In this document: in pieces, positions 21,346-33,700 of the stretch
Layout: each line of letters begins with the position of its first letter
Numbering within the stretch: the first letter of the stretch is position 1
DNA from: Polydactylus sextarius
Lineage: Eukaryota > Chordata > Actinopteri > Polynemidae
Direction: 5' to 3'
NCBI GenBank assembly: GCA_016801845.1
Contig: CM028931.1
Location: 15,876,305 to 15,940,304 of the forward strand
Length of the DNA: 64,000 nucleotides
Notes under the pieces: model-generated
What the model was told of the DNA's origin: nothing
Databases searched by the model: none
The model's input: the letters and a program-made list of their open reading frames with translations, nothing else
Made by a program: the position numbers and the translations under genes

Positions 21346-21559
21346 AAGTTGTTAGTTTGATGTGAAGGTGAATCTGATCATCTGTGTTTCAGTCCGTGTG
21401 TCTCTGCAGCCGCACCCGACTGGTAAACTGCTTCCTGGTTTCTGTCAGATGAGTCAGGTGAGATATACGAGCGGGTGGAGCTCTGACTGATAGTGACCAT
21501 AAAGACGTGTCAACAGGTTGAATCTAGTAGAGTGGAGATTATGTTAAGAACAACTTGTT

Positions 21560-23350
21560 TTGTTGTTGTTTTGTCTCTACGTTGCTGGTGTGATTGACTG
21601 GTTTTCTGTCCAGGGTGACCTGCTTAATGAGCGAGTCGTTTTAACACGAGCAACTGGAATAAAAGGACTTTTTTTTTATAGTAAACACTTTTATTTTATT
21701 TTTTCCTACTTTTATTTTGACAAGCAGGAAGTGGGTTTGTGCTGTGGTGATTATATCCTTGCTATATGGGGGCTTATATTGAATTTTTAATCTTTTTCTG
21801 TACTTTTATTCTTTTTACTGACAGTTTTATTCTGAAAATCTCACTTTACTTGATCCCAGATTAAAGCCGTTAAAGATCAGACAGGTTTGTGCAATTGACT
21901 TGTTTCTGCAGAAGACAAATTTGACGTCTGAAGTTGAAGTTAAGCTACTGGTGCTGATCTTTACACTGATTTATAAAACTGATCACAATTTTCACCTGCT
22001 GTATATAAACATTTCCCTCGCTCCTTCACATGTCAGCGTTTATATAAACCAACAGTCTGGTTCAAACCTGCTGCAGCTGTTCCAGGTGGGTCAAACGCTG
22101 TGTCGCAATCAAAAAAAAAAAAAAAAAAGCTCAAGGACCAATCAGAGGTAAACATTTCTTGGATTGTTGAAGCCGGATGAATCCGACACACAGACGGAGG
22201 CTTTTCAGGGTCAATTAACCCGACTTCTGTTTACAATTTTACACAACTGACATGAAAACACAGGAACCACTTTAATGTTTATTCATTTATTTATGAGATG
22301 TTAACTTTGGACTTTCATTTTGGTCCCAAAAAATATCATCAAATATTAAATGAAGCACCAATAAATCTACATTCATGATCCCCAGATGATGAACCCTGGT
22401 GCCTTTGAGTGTGTTAACATGCAAAGAAGCCAAACTATGGTGGTAATCATTTAACTCAAAGTAATAGCTGTAGTCTTTTGTTAATGAAAGTTTGTATTCA
22501 TTTATGTATGAGATGTTAACATTCGTGATCCCCAGATGATGAACCCTGGTGTCTTTAGGTGGCTAATATGTTAAGTGTTTTTCTTCAAGTGCAAACATCA
22601 AGTTGACATTTGTGCTTTTTTTTTTTTTTTGCAAAATCCTTCAAAAAACTATTGAATTGAAATTCAGCGTAGATATTCATGCTCCCCTGAGGATGACCAA
22701 AGGTCGTGTTAGCATGCTAGGAAGCTAAACCATGATGGTAAACATGAAAAACATTATGAACATTTAACTCAAAGTAACCGTTGTAGTCTGTTGTTAATGA
22801 ATTATTTTTATTCATTTACTTATGAGATGATTATATTTACCAACACGCCAATAAATCGACATCCCCAGATGATGAACCCTGGTGTCTTTAAATGGCCAAT
22901 ATGGTGTTAAAATTAACATTTAGCTCAAGTTAATAGCTGTAGTTTCTTGTCAATGTAACTTTTTTTTTTTTTTTTTTTTTTAAAGAAAACCGTTGACAAA
23001 TATTTATCTTGGGTTTATGTAACGCACATTTTTTGTCGATTTCTTATTCTAAAAAATAAAGGAGCCATTCAGTGACCTACCTCAGGTTGTGTGTGTGTGT
23101 GACCTATATTTGCAGCCTCCGGCGCACAAAGCGTTAACTTTGAGCTGCGGGTTGATCTGGGTAAAGTTTCGTCTTGACTTGGGTTTGTCGACCTGGGGGC
23201 GTGCCATCTCCGCTGTCAGCGCAAAAGTGAGATATTTCTAACTACACACACCGCGGTGCAGGGGGTGCAGTGACAAGGAGAGGGTGGGGGGTGGTGGTTA
23301 TACTGTTGCATGTGTTAAAAACAAAACAAAAACATCATATATTTTAGTTT
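21560..23350. repeat. TRIM-DMGDH spacer with degenerate CCCCAGATGATGAACC repeats
   Basis: Between the TRIM cluster and DMGDH I see no gene. 22320-22960 holds three degenerate copies of a module with CATGATCCCCAGATGATGAA..GGTGTCTTTA and repeated statements of GAGATGTTAAC. It is related to the module at 46.8-48.0 kb and to a repeat common in teleosts. 23090-23110 is a short TG run. Confidence 0.45.
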
Positions 23351-23357
23351 CTTAATC

Positions 23358-26300
23358 ATGTCTCGGATATTAAATCTTATCAAAGTTCAGTTGCGGAGAG
23401 ATTTATCCGCGTTTGGAGCGGGAGGAGGCACCGCTCGGCTTCCTCTGAGGACCATCTGCTGCACCGCAAGAAAACACGCCGAGGAGAGGTTAGATCACTC
23501 ACATGTTGACTGGATTTGTCACGAAACGCGTTGAATATAAACTTTTAATCACAAATAAAAGCGTTAAAGATGTGTTAAATCCGCCGCTGGTGCGTCTTCG
23601 TGCGTAAAAGCATAAATACAAACTTTGGGTTTGATCAACAGCTGTTATGCTCTTTTTTTTTTTTTTTTTTGGTGACATATTAAGTTAATTATCACAACGT
23701 AAACACGACACTGAAGTGCACGTGCCTCACACACATTTGAGCTGCAGCTGTCAGTCGATTAGTCGATTAGTTGACTCAATAATTGATTAGTTTATTGGCC
23801 TTTTTTGTCAACTTATGAGCAGAAAATGTAAAGATTTCCAAAAAATACTTTATTCTGAGATTTGTTTAAAATCTGTAACGTCTTCTCTTTCCTGGTTTTC
23901 AGCAATGCATCTTCAGTTCTTGGAAAACGGTGGAAGGACACGGCCGACACGGTCATCATCGGCGGCGGGTGCGTCGGGGTCAGCTTGGCGTATCACCTGG
24001 CCAAAGCCGGCAGGAAGGACGTGGTGCTGCTGGAGAAGACGGAGCTGACGGCCGGGTCCACGTGGCACGCCGTACGTTTCCATCATTTCCATCTAGAACT
24101 GGAAGAACTGAAAAGTGTCCGTTAAGCGTCCGTGAAACTGTAAAACATCAGAAAATAATGAGAAATTCCCATTTCGATTGACAAAAAAAAAATTTAAGTC
24201 GCCAAATTGATCGTTTTGTCAGCGGAAGCGTCAAAAAATGGCACCAAAGTGTCCGAAACTATAAGAAATATAATTTATGATATATATATACTGTATATAT
24301 CATTTGTATAAGACAAGTAGCACATTTTCTCATTTGAGAAGCTAAAACTAGCATAATGTTTGGTATTTTTACTTAAATGAAGAATGAAAATAGCTACTAA
24401 TTAACTTTTAATCAATGAAAAGCATCTGTTTTTACAAAGAAGGAAGTCAATTCTAATCATTTAAAGGCAGAAATGATGGAAAAAGTTTTTTTTTTTTTCT
24501 TAAAAAATGACTTTTTCAACACTTCAAGCTGTATTTCTTGTCCATTAACACTAGTACTTGGTTTCAAGTGGCCTGAAAAGGGAGTTAACCCCTTTATGAT
24601 GAAGATGTAGAGATCTTACTCTACGAAACGCGACGCTTAGCATAGAAACGACGTAGGAGCCACAACCTATAGTCGGTTTTCATTCATTCAGGTTGGAAAA
24701 TACCAAAAAAACAAACACAAATGCACATCATCCCCAGGGACTTTGAGCTACGACATGCTAACGTGGAGTGGCTAACATTACGGTAGCGTTCATGTTTACG
24801 AACTACGACCGAAATCGAGATCAAACCTTAAAAAAAACGCGATAATCTGTTCTCGTAAACGCGTAAACGTATTTGTGCATCACACTAAGACATTTCAACA
24901 GGTTTTGAAAAAATCGCGTATTTATTTCCGAAAATGTATTTATATCTGGCCGCCATCTTTCTTCGCAAAATATCCTGTGTAATTTCATCTTGCACTTTCC
25001 GTCTGTGCGTCTCAATTCACGAACGATGGACACGGTTCAAATCCATGATTAATGTTCTGTCCAGTGACAATTCACCGTGGATGAAACGGGACACGGCCGT
25101 TATCTTGATTATTTTTGGGGTAAAAGTCGTGGTGGGAGGACCCCCCCTTCCTCCTCCAAGACTTTAAAGTTCCTATAAAATGAAATCACAACGTGGTTCT
25201 TTTCCTCAACAGCTCCGCTCGGTGAAAATGTTTACAACCGTCATCCAGTAATATGCTCGACGGCGGCAGCTGCCATGTTATTGGTTTTCGCTTCATCTGA
25301 AGTCTTGACCCACTTCCAGTTCCACTTCCAAGCGCTTCACCGAAACACTATTAATACCCAACATGTCGGAGAAGGGGGGGCTGACTCTTATTCAGTTACT
25401 CATTTCATTAGGGGAGTTTTCCCAGAATACACTAGGGGAAAGGCGTTCTTTTAAGGTTTGGTGTCTGTTTTTTAGCTTTTGGAGGAAAAAAAAACAACAG
25501 TTATACTATAAAGTATAGGTAGTATAGGTATAAACATTATGTTTGTATGATATAGTGACATCTAGTGGTGAAGTTGCAGATTGCAACCAACTGAATGTCA
25601 CTCTCCTTTTCTAAGGAGAATAGAAGTAGAATAAAAACTTATTTTAGTCAGCTAATGTTTGTTTGTCCATTCTGGGCTTCTGTGGAAACATGGTGGACTC
25701 AACAATTCTTAGTTTTACATTGTTTACACGCAACTTTTTTCTTATCTGCAACAGACTTCAAAAAAGCTACTGGTGAGATTTGTTTCTGCTACGTAACCAA
25801 CGTTAGCGTCACAAGTCTGGAAGAAATCCTGCAAATTTCTTGTTAGCTTCTACCAGAGCTAGCATGCTAATTAGTTAGCACCTGTAAGGAAACATAATGA
25901 AACTTGGAACGAAAAAGTCCCCCTCAGATCTACAAAGCTTTTTAGCCTCTTTTAGCTCAATATTTTTTGATTTTTGCCCCAAAACTGTATTGTTTTGTAT
26001 TGATGGTGGAGACCAAAATGGAGTTAAAAGTGGAACAATTATTGGACACGATATTTTTTTAAAATTCAGTGAATTTTGTGTTTTGTTTTTTTTTTGTCCA
26101 TTTCAGGCTGGTTTGACGACATATTACCACCCGGGTATCAACCTGAAGAAAGTCCACTTCGACAGTATTAAATTATACGAGAGTCTGGAGGCAGAAACTG
26201 GGCAGGTGAGGAGGCGCCTTGCTCGTTTTCTATAACCGTGATGTTGCGCGTTGAAGTTTATTAGTCGTGTTGTCTTTTCTCCGCAGGCGGTTGGTTTCCA

Positions 26301-29300
26301 CCAGCCCGGCAGTGTCCGAATCGCTTCGACGGCAGCTCGAGTAGACGAGATGAGGTACCAGATGACCCGTACGCACTGGCACGTGACGCCGCAGTACTTC
26401 ATCGGACCCGAGAAAGTCCACGAGCTCTTCCCTTTGCTCAACATGGACAAGGTTTGTTGGAGCCACGGTAACGTCACGGCTCCTGTTCGGCATCTTGACC
26501 TTTTGATTTCATCTTTTAAAACAGCAGGAAGCTTTGACGTTACAAATGTTTGAGATTGACCTTCTCAGCTGCCGTTATGTGACCGTTTCTGGGTATTTTC
26601 AGGTGCTGGCGGGTCTTTACACCCCAGGAGACGGCCACATTGACCCGTACTCTCTGACTATGGCTCTGGCTGCTGGTGCTCGTATGTACGGTGCTCAGAT
26701 CTACAACCCGGCCCCAGTCACCGCCTCACCCCGACTGCTGATGGGAAGTGGGACATCCAGACTCCACACGGGACGATTCGCGCCAATCGTATCGTAAACG
26801 CTTCAGGTTTGTACTCAAACATGAATACATCATATTTTAACCCACAGATAACGGAAAAGTGAATAACAGAATTTTATTTAATCTGACATCACCGACTTCA
26901 CCAGACACTGTCGCTGATCATTAACGACTTGATGTTCTCATGATCTGGAGTCTCAACAACTGGTCTGAGACCTGTAGTGTTCACACTACAAGACTTGTCA
27001 GTGATTGACTCCCGATCACACCGTGACGTCACCAAACTATACGTCTGGTCACGTGAACTAGACAGGATGTAGCCGCTGCTTCTCACCGTGATTTACAGAC
27101 GTTTATTGTTGAGGAGGAAACAGGAAGTAGAGACGTTTAGATGTGAAAACACATGAAAACAATCTTGTTACTGGTTGATCGGATCCTCCAGGATTTAATG
27201 ACGTTACAATCACAACTATTAACACTAATTCAACCAATGTGTTGTGGATTTTCCTGAGGTCTTTGACTGGTGACTACCTATAGCAGCTACAGTTGAGGAG
27301 ACTGTTACTAAACCGCTAAACTGGCGTGTAAACGTCACCATGGCAACACGCTGGTTTTCATGGTGGAGCTGAAATCAGCAGCAGACCTCCCCGGTACCGG
27401 GTAACATCTGGATCAGACGCGGGTTTGTAGAAACTGAAACTGAAACAAAAACCTGTTAAAACGTCAGACTTTTAAACGTGGTTGTGAGTGAATCAGTGAG
27501 ACGGCAGCAGCATTTATCTCACATCCCTCCTCTGATTGGCCGTCGCTCTTTGTCAGTCTCTTCCGACTCCTCCAGTTTTCTAACGTGACAGATCCAGTCC
27601 CGGTCTCAGACCAGGTCCCGACGGCCTCTGATGGAGTCGTTAGGGCTGTTCACACATTATGATCATTAACTGATGATTCACCAACCGTCACCAACTAAAC
27701 TTTAGTCTCAGCGTGTTTTTAAACAGGCACCAAAAGCCTTCACACTTTCTTTTTTAGGCTTAATGAGCTCTGTGTGACTTTTACCTTTTCATCTATTTTT
27801 GCTTTTCAGCCAAATTTCTGCAAACACAACTTTTTAAGATAATGTGCCAAAAATGGTAATCCAGGATTCACCAAACTTTCTCACATTTGTGTGATTAGTG
27901 ACGCGTATTTTGGAAGAGCTACGCATTCATTTATTTATTTCCTTATTTTATTACATTTCTGTTGCATTTAAACACCAAATTCATTCATTGATGTTCAGTC
28001 TGTGCATAAAAAAACAACACGAACGCCGCTCACCGTCCTCTCTGCTCTGTAGCTCATGTTATCAGTGTGGTGGAGACCTTTGGTCACACAGACCACTGCT
28101 CGCTGAGTTCAGGGTAAAGACTTTGTGGCTTGAACCGGGTCCGACCAGATCTGGGGGGATTTCGTTGGCGTCGACTCCCTTGAGTCCTCGCTGCTGCTGC
28201 TGCTGCTTGTTTATCTGGCAACAGTCAGGAATTTGCTTTGCTCTTTAGTTGCCCTGTCTGTCCTGATGTTATGTAACACACAGCAATATATAGACCATGT
28301 ATAGTTTTCCCGAGTCACCTTTTTAAGCTCTATAGATTGACTGATATGGAGATAAAAAATATAGTCTTATTTCACCACAAATACAAGTCAAATTCCCCCT
28401 CAAGAGATATTTTATGTTGGTTGAAGTAATATCGAGTTTGACCGTCTTTTGTTTTCACAACCAAATAGTTAACAATGAAAGTAAATGGGGCAGTCAGCCA
28501 ATTTTTTGGGGGGTGGAGGGGCATTTTTTTTTTACTTAAACGATAGGGTGAAGGGTGAAGAGAAAAGTGAGACAGGAAAAATGGAGGAGAGCGGGGGAAG
28601 GACACGCATGAAAGTTCGACTCCAAATCAGCGAACAGCTGCAGAATAAATATACGCCAACGTGGTGCACTAAAAAAAAATGATGAATCTGCTGATCTGGA
28701 ACAACTTGAAGGTTGTCCCAGATCAGAAGATTGATCTTGCACGGACACATCGGCCTGTTGTTCAGGAAAATGATGAATCTGCTGATCTGGAACACCCTTC
28801 ATGACCATTTGTTATGAAAGCACGATATTGGGTAAAACAGTCTTGGTACAGTTAGTTAACAATGAAAGTAAATGGGGCAGCCAGCCAAACGTGTCTAAAT
28901 TGTCATTTTTTAACCACTAATAAAGCTCAAAATATCACTTCACTTCAGCATGAATAGGGTCCCTACACATAAACTGAAGTACTGATAACTTAGTAAGTCA
29001 TAAGTGTAAGAGGAAAATGATGAATCTGCTGATCTGGAACATCTGTCACCACCAGTTGTTATGAAACACTTACTAAGTTATGAGTATTTCAATATATATT
29101 TTATATAACAACTAGTAATGAAGGGTGTTCCAGATCAGCAGATTCATCATTTTCTTGAACAACAGGCCAATGTGTGTGTAGAGAGCGAGAAAAATGATGA
29201 ATCTGCTGATTAAATAAACTCTCAGTTCACTTACTAAGTCATCAGTACTTCAGTTTATGTGTAGGGACCCTATTCATGCTACTGCTGAAGTGAAGTGATA

Positions 29301-30745
29301 TTTTGAGCTTTATTAGTGGTTAAAAAATGACAATTTAGATACGTTTGGCTGACTGCCCCATTTACTTTCATTGTTAACTATTTGGTTGTGAAAACAAAAG
29401 ACGGTCAAACTCGATATTACTTCAACCAACATAACATATCTCTCGAGGGGGTGTTTGACTGGTTGTCATGGTGATAAACACCGTGGGTTCATGTTACTCT
29501 GGGCCGTCTCTTTAAACTCTCATGTGCTTATTAACGTATTGAACGCTGCACAGCTTCAGAACCGACTCAAACTTTTCTCCAGCTCCGTTCATTCATTCGT
29601 TCGTCTTCTTGCTCCATATTTTCTCCCTGAGTTTGCACATTTCCTCCGGTTGAACCCCGTTGGCTCGACACCTTCGCTCTGCCCCCCCCCCATCGGCCAA
29701 TCCGAGTGAGCCAAGCAGTTCAACGCTTCGTCCAATCGTGAAGCGGCAGCTCATGCACACCTCCCGACATATGGTTTTCTTTAGCTGCTTATATGCATGC
29801 AGGGACTTAAACATCAATTTAGTTTGCATTTTAGTCTCTGTTTACATTTTATCGCTCGTTCACACCAGTTTTACTTCCTCGATTTTGTGTGTTTTAGACA
29901 TTTTGTTGCAGCTGCAAAACTCGGGGTCACTGAGTTTACCCTCCACTCCTCCTTCCTTCGAGTTTTTTTGTCTATGATTTACAGTTTCCCACGTAACAAC
30001 CGATGCTTTGTGCATTTGCGGTGGCGAAGCAGCAAGTTTAAAACTTTTGTTTCAAACCAATAAGGAGCCGTTTTGTTTTGCTAAACTTCTTGCACGACCA
30101 TCGAGCATCTTTAGTTAATTTTCACTTCTTTTACCATTTTATTTTTGCCGTAAGTTGTCGCTCTCGTGTTTCCACGTCTCCTTTGTTTCCTCCCCCACAT
30201 CACCCCCTAAATAAAGGTCAAAGGTCACGTTTCTTGGAATGTGACCCCCCCCCAGTAGGATCGGTTACAACATCGATCATCGTGTGAACTGTTTTAGATT
30301 AAAAGCTGCGGTTTAAATATGGTGTTACTATGGAAACCGGAAGCTCCACATTCCGAAAATTTCTAGATTATATTTACTGAACGATTGAACAAAATGTCAA
30401 CTTTTAGCAAATATTTTCCACTTTTTCAACATTTTATAAAATGAAAAATTATAAAATATTTTAAATTGATTTAAATCACATTTAAAATATATTAATAAAA
30501 AATGATATATTAAAAATATGCTTTTAAAAAGTTTGAATATAAGTAAAAAATAACCACTGAATTTTTACCAAGAAGCTAAAAGTTATAACTATTTTTAAAT
30601 AGATTAGTTAGATAATAGTTACAGTTAAACGGTTGAAATCATGTATTTTATTTTGAAAACCAAAAACATTTTAAGACATTTAAAATGGTCACTGATAAAG
30701 GGTTTTGTGGAATAAGAGAAGTAGAAGAAGAAGTAGTTGAATATG

Positions 30746-30783
<38 letters not shown>

Positions 30784-33700
30784 GTATTCTATTTGTAGAA
30801 TATAGTGTGATAGTCTTTGTATAACTAAGTTTTCCTCCAACTCTAGTTTGCCACCCCACCCCTCATTAACTGCCCCCTGGGGCTATTAATAAAGTAAATA
30901 CTGGGAGTCACTGCTTTTATATCAATTTAGATCCATAAAAATTATCCTAACCAAGCAGGTGGTTAATGAGGACATTGCAGGACGTTTTTTTTTTTTTTTT
31001 ATTTTATTTTAAATTTTGCTAAACTTGTTGACTCTGTTCATTCATCTCAGTGCTGCTCCCGTGTTAACTCAAGTCAATCAGTTCATTGTGCAGCCGCCTG
31101 GTAAAAAGCAACTTTTTTTATATATATATCTAAACTGCCAGAGACCTTATCAACATCATCCTGCACTGTGGGATAAAGGGGGTAAAAACATTTATAGCTG
31201 AGCTCATATTATAGTAAATTATATTATATTAAACCCAGAGTCTATTTTACAATTAAAACCAGTCAAACTCCCCCTCAAGAGATATTTTACGTTGGTTGAA
31301 GTAATATCGAGTTTGACCGTCTTTTGTTTTCACAACCAAATAGTTAACAATGAAAGTAAATGGGGCAGCCAGCCAAACGTATCTAACTTGTCATTTTTTA
31401 ACCACTAATAAAGCTCAAATTATCACTTCACTTCAGCAGTAGCATGAATAGGGTCAATACACATAAACTGAAGTACTGGTCAGTGTACTGTGAATTTAGT
31501 AAAAAGACTGTTTTATAAGATTTACCGAACTGGTAATGAAGGGTGATGCTGAACAACAGGCCGATGTGCACATGAAGAGCGAGAAATATGATGAATCTGC
31601 TGATCTGAAACAACGTTCATGTTGTTCCAGGTCAGCAGATTCTGGAACATCTGTTGTTTTTCACAACGAAATAGTTAACAATGAAAGTAAATGGGGCAGC
31701 CAGCCAAACGTATCTAAATCCGCTGATCTGGAAGTCACAAAACTGGGACTTTTAATTTGCATTTTAATTTGACATTTTGGGATTATTTGGAGTTTTTTTA
31801 CCTTAAAAAATACAAGATTGTGTGTGTGTGTGGGATAAATACGCTATATTAGGTCTATTCTAATTACAAGGAGCGTTAAATGGTGAAAGAGGAGGGCGTC
31901 GCAGGAGGTGTGACTTCTCACTGACAAACGCCGTCATTCATCAAACTTTGTTTGTCCGTAAGGAGACATAAACAGCGGAGAACGTGCTGTATCAGCTCTG
32001 CAGGTTTTCTACCAGAAAAAGATTTAAATGGTGAAGGGAAGATGTTTGTCTGAGGCGACTCTACAGCTCGGAGGTGGTCTGTCTTCTTGGCTGTTGGCAC
32101 ATTTTTGTTTTTGAGGTAACTTAGCTACATAACTAAGCTTCATGTTGAATGGACAAATATGAAGATATTGATCTTCCCTTTTACGTCACTGCGTAAACAA
32201 CGGTCGCGAATATATGCACGTCATCCAAAATGAACTTCTGTCGTCGTTTGCTGGATTTTAATAAAGAGAGTGTTGGTTTAGTTAGTTAAACCACCGTCTC
32301 TGTTGGTTTCCAGGTTTCTGGGCCAGAGAAGTGGGTCAGATGATTGGTTTCCAGCATCCAACCATCCCAGTGCATCACCAGTATGTAGTGACGGCAACCG
32401 TACCAGAGGTGAAGGCTCTGAAGAAGGAGTTGGCCGTCATCAGGGACCTGGAGGGATCTTACTACCTCCGTCAGGAAAGAGACGGTCTGCTTTTCGGCCC
32501 GTATGAAAAGATGGAGAAGATGGTGCTGCAGGACTCTTGGGTCAGAGATGGTGTACCTCCAGGTCTGTCCACCGCAGATAACACTTTTTTGTGTAGATTT
32601 ACTTACAATTTCTTGTAGATCTCACGTCGTATTTATTCCACCTTCCAACATCCCGTCCAGGTTTCGGGAAGGAGCTGTTTGAGTCCGACCTGGACAGGAT
32701 AATGGAGCATGTTGAGATGGCCATGGAGATGGTCCCCGTGCTGAAGAAAGCTGACATTATCAACATCGTGTCCGGACCAATCACGTACACCCCTGACCTG
32801 CTGCCCATGGTGGGACCACACCAGGGTGTTCGCAACTACTGGACCGCCATCGGCTTCGGGTACTTGGGCAAAATCGATGTTTCAGTGTGGCACATAGCTG
32901 TGTTTTTACCACCTTTTGTGTTTTCTATTGTGTTTGGACAACTTGAAGCATCTACACTGAAGTCCTGTTGCTCAGCTTTTGTAAGATAATTATGACCAGG
33001 AGGACCAAGAATCCATCAATACTGAAAACTATTGGTTTCTTTGGTGTAGAGGCTCCAACAAGTCCAGGTCCCCTTGAGTGCTCGTTTCTTGGAAACACAA
33101 CAGGGCTTCTTGGAGCCTCTTCACTGAAGTCTAGTTGTTCTCAGTTCAACTTTCCTTGGATAATCATGATTGTGTTAACAAGAAACCAAAAGTTTCAGTC
33201 TTGTTGAAATATTTGTGAGCAACTGGACTTTGGTGTAGAGGCTCCAAGTAGTCTGGTCGCCCTGGATTCCTCTTTTCTTGGGAACACAACTGGACTTCTT
33301 CGAGCCTCTATGCCAAACTTTGGTTGCTCTCAATTTAGCTTATTTTTAAATTACCATGACTGGGAGGACCAAGTAGCCAAAGGGACCAAGTTCAATTGAA
33401 AGCAACTGGACTTTGGTGTAGAGGCGCCAAGAAGTCCAGTTGCCCTTGATTCTCTCTTTTTTAGGACAACAACTTGACTTCTTGGAGCCTCTTCGCTGAA
33501 GTCCACTTGATTCAACTTTTCTAGGATAACCATGACCAGAAAGATCAACAATACTGAAGACTATTGGTTTCTTGCTCCACCAGGTCATGGTTATCCAAGA
33601 AAAGTTTGAATCAAGAGCAACTGGACTTTGGCGAAGACGCTTCAAGAAGTCCACTTCCCTTTGATTCCTCTTTTCTTGGGAATACAACAGGACTTGGAGC

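Noticed and set aside
33346..33687. 113-codon minus-strand frame in DMGDH intron 7
   Set aside because: Product of the palindromic tandem array; internal repeats and no known domain.
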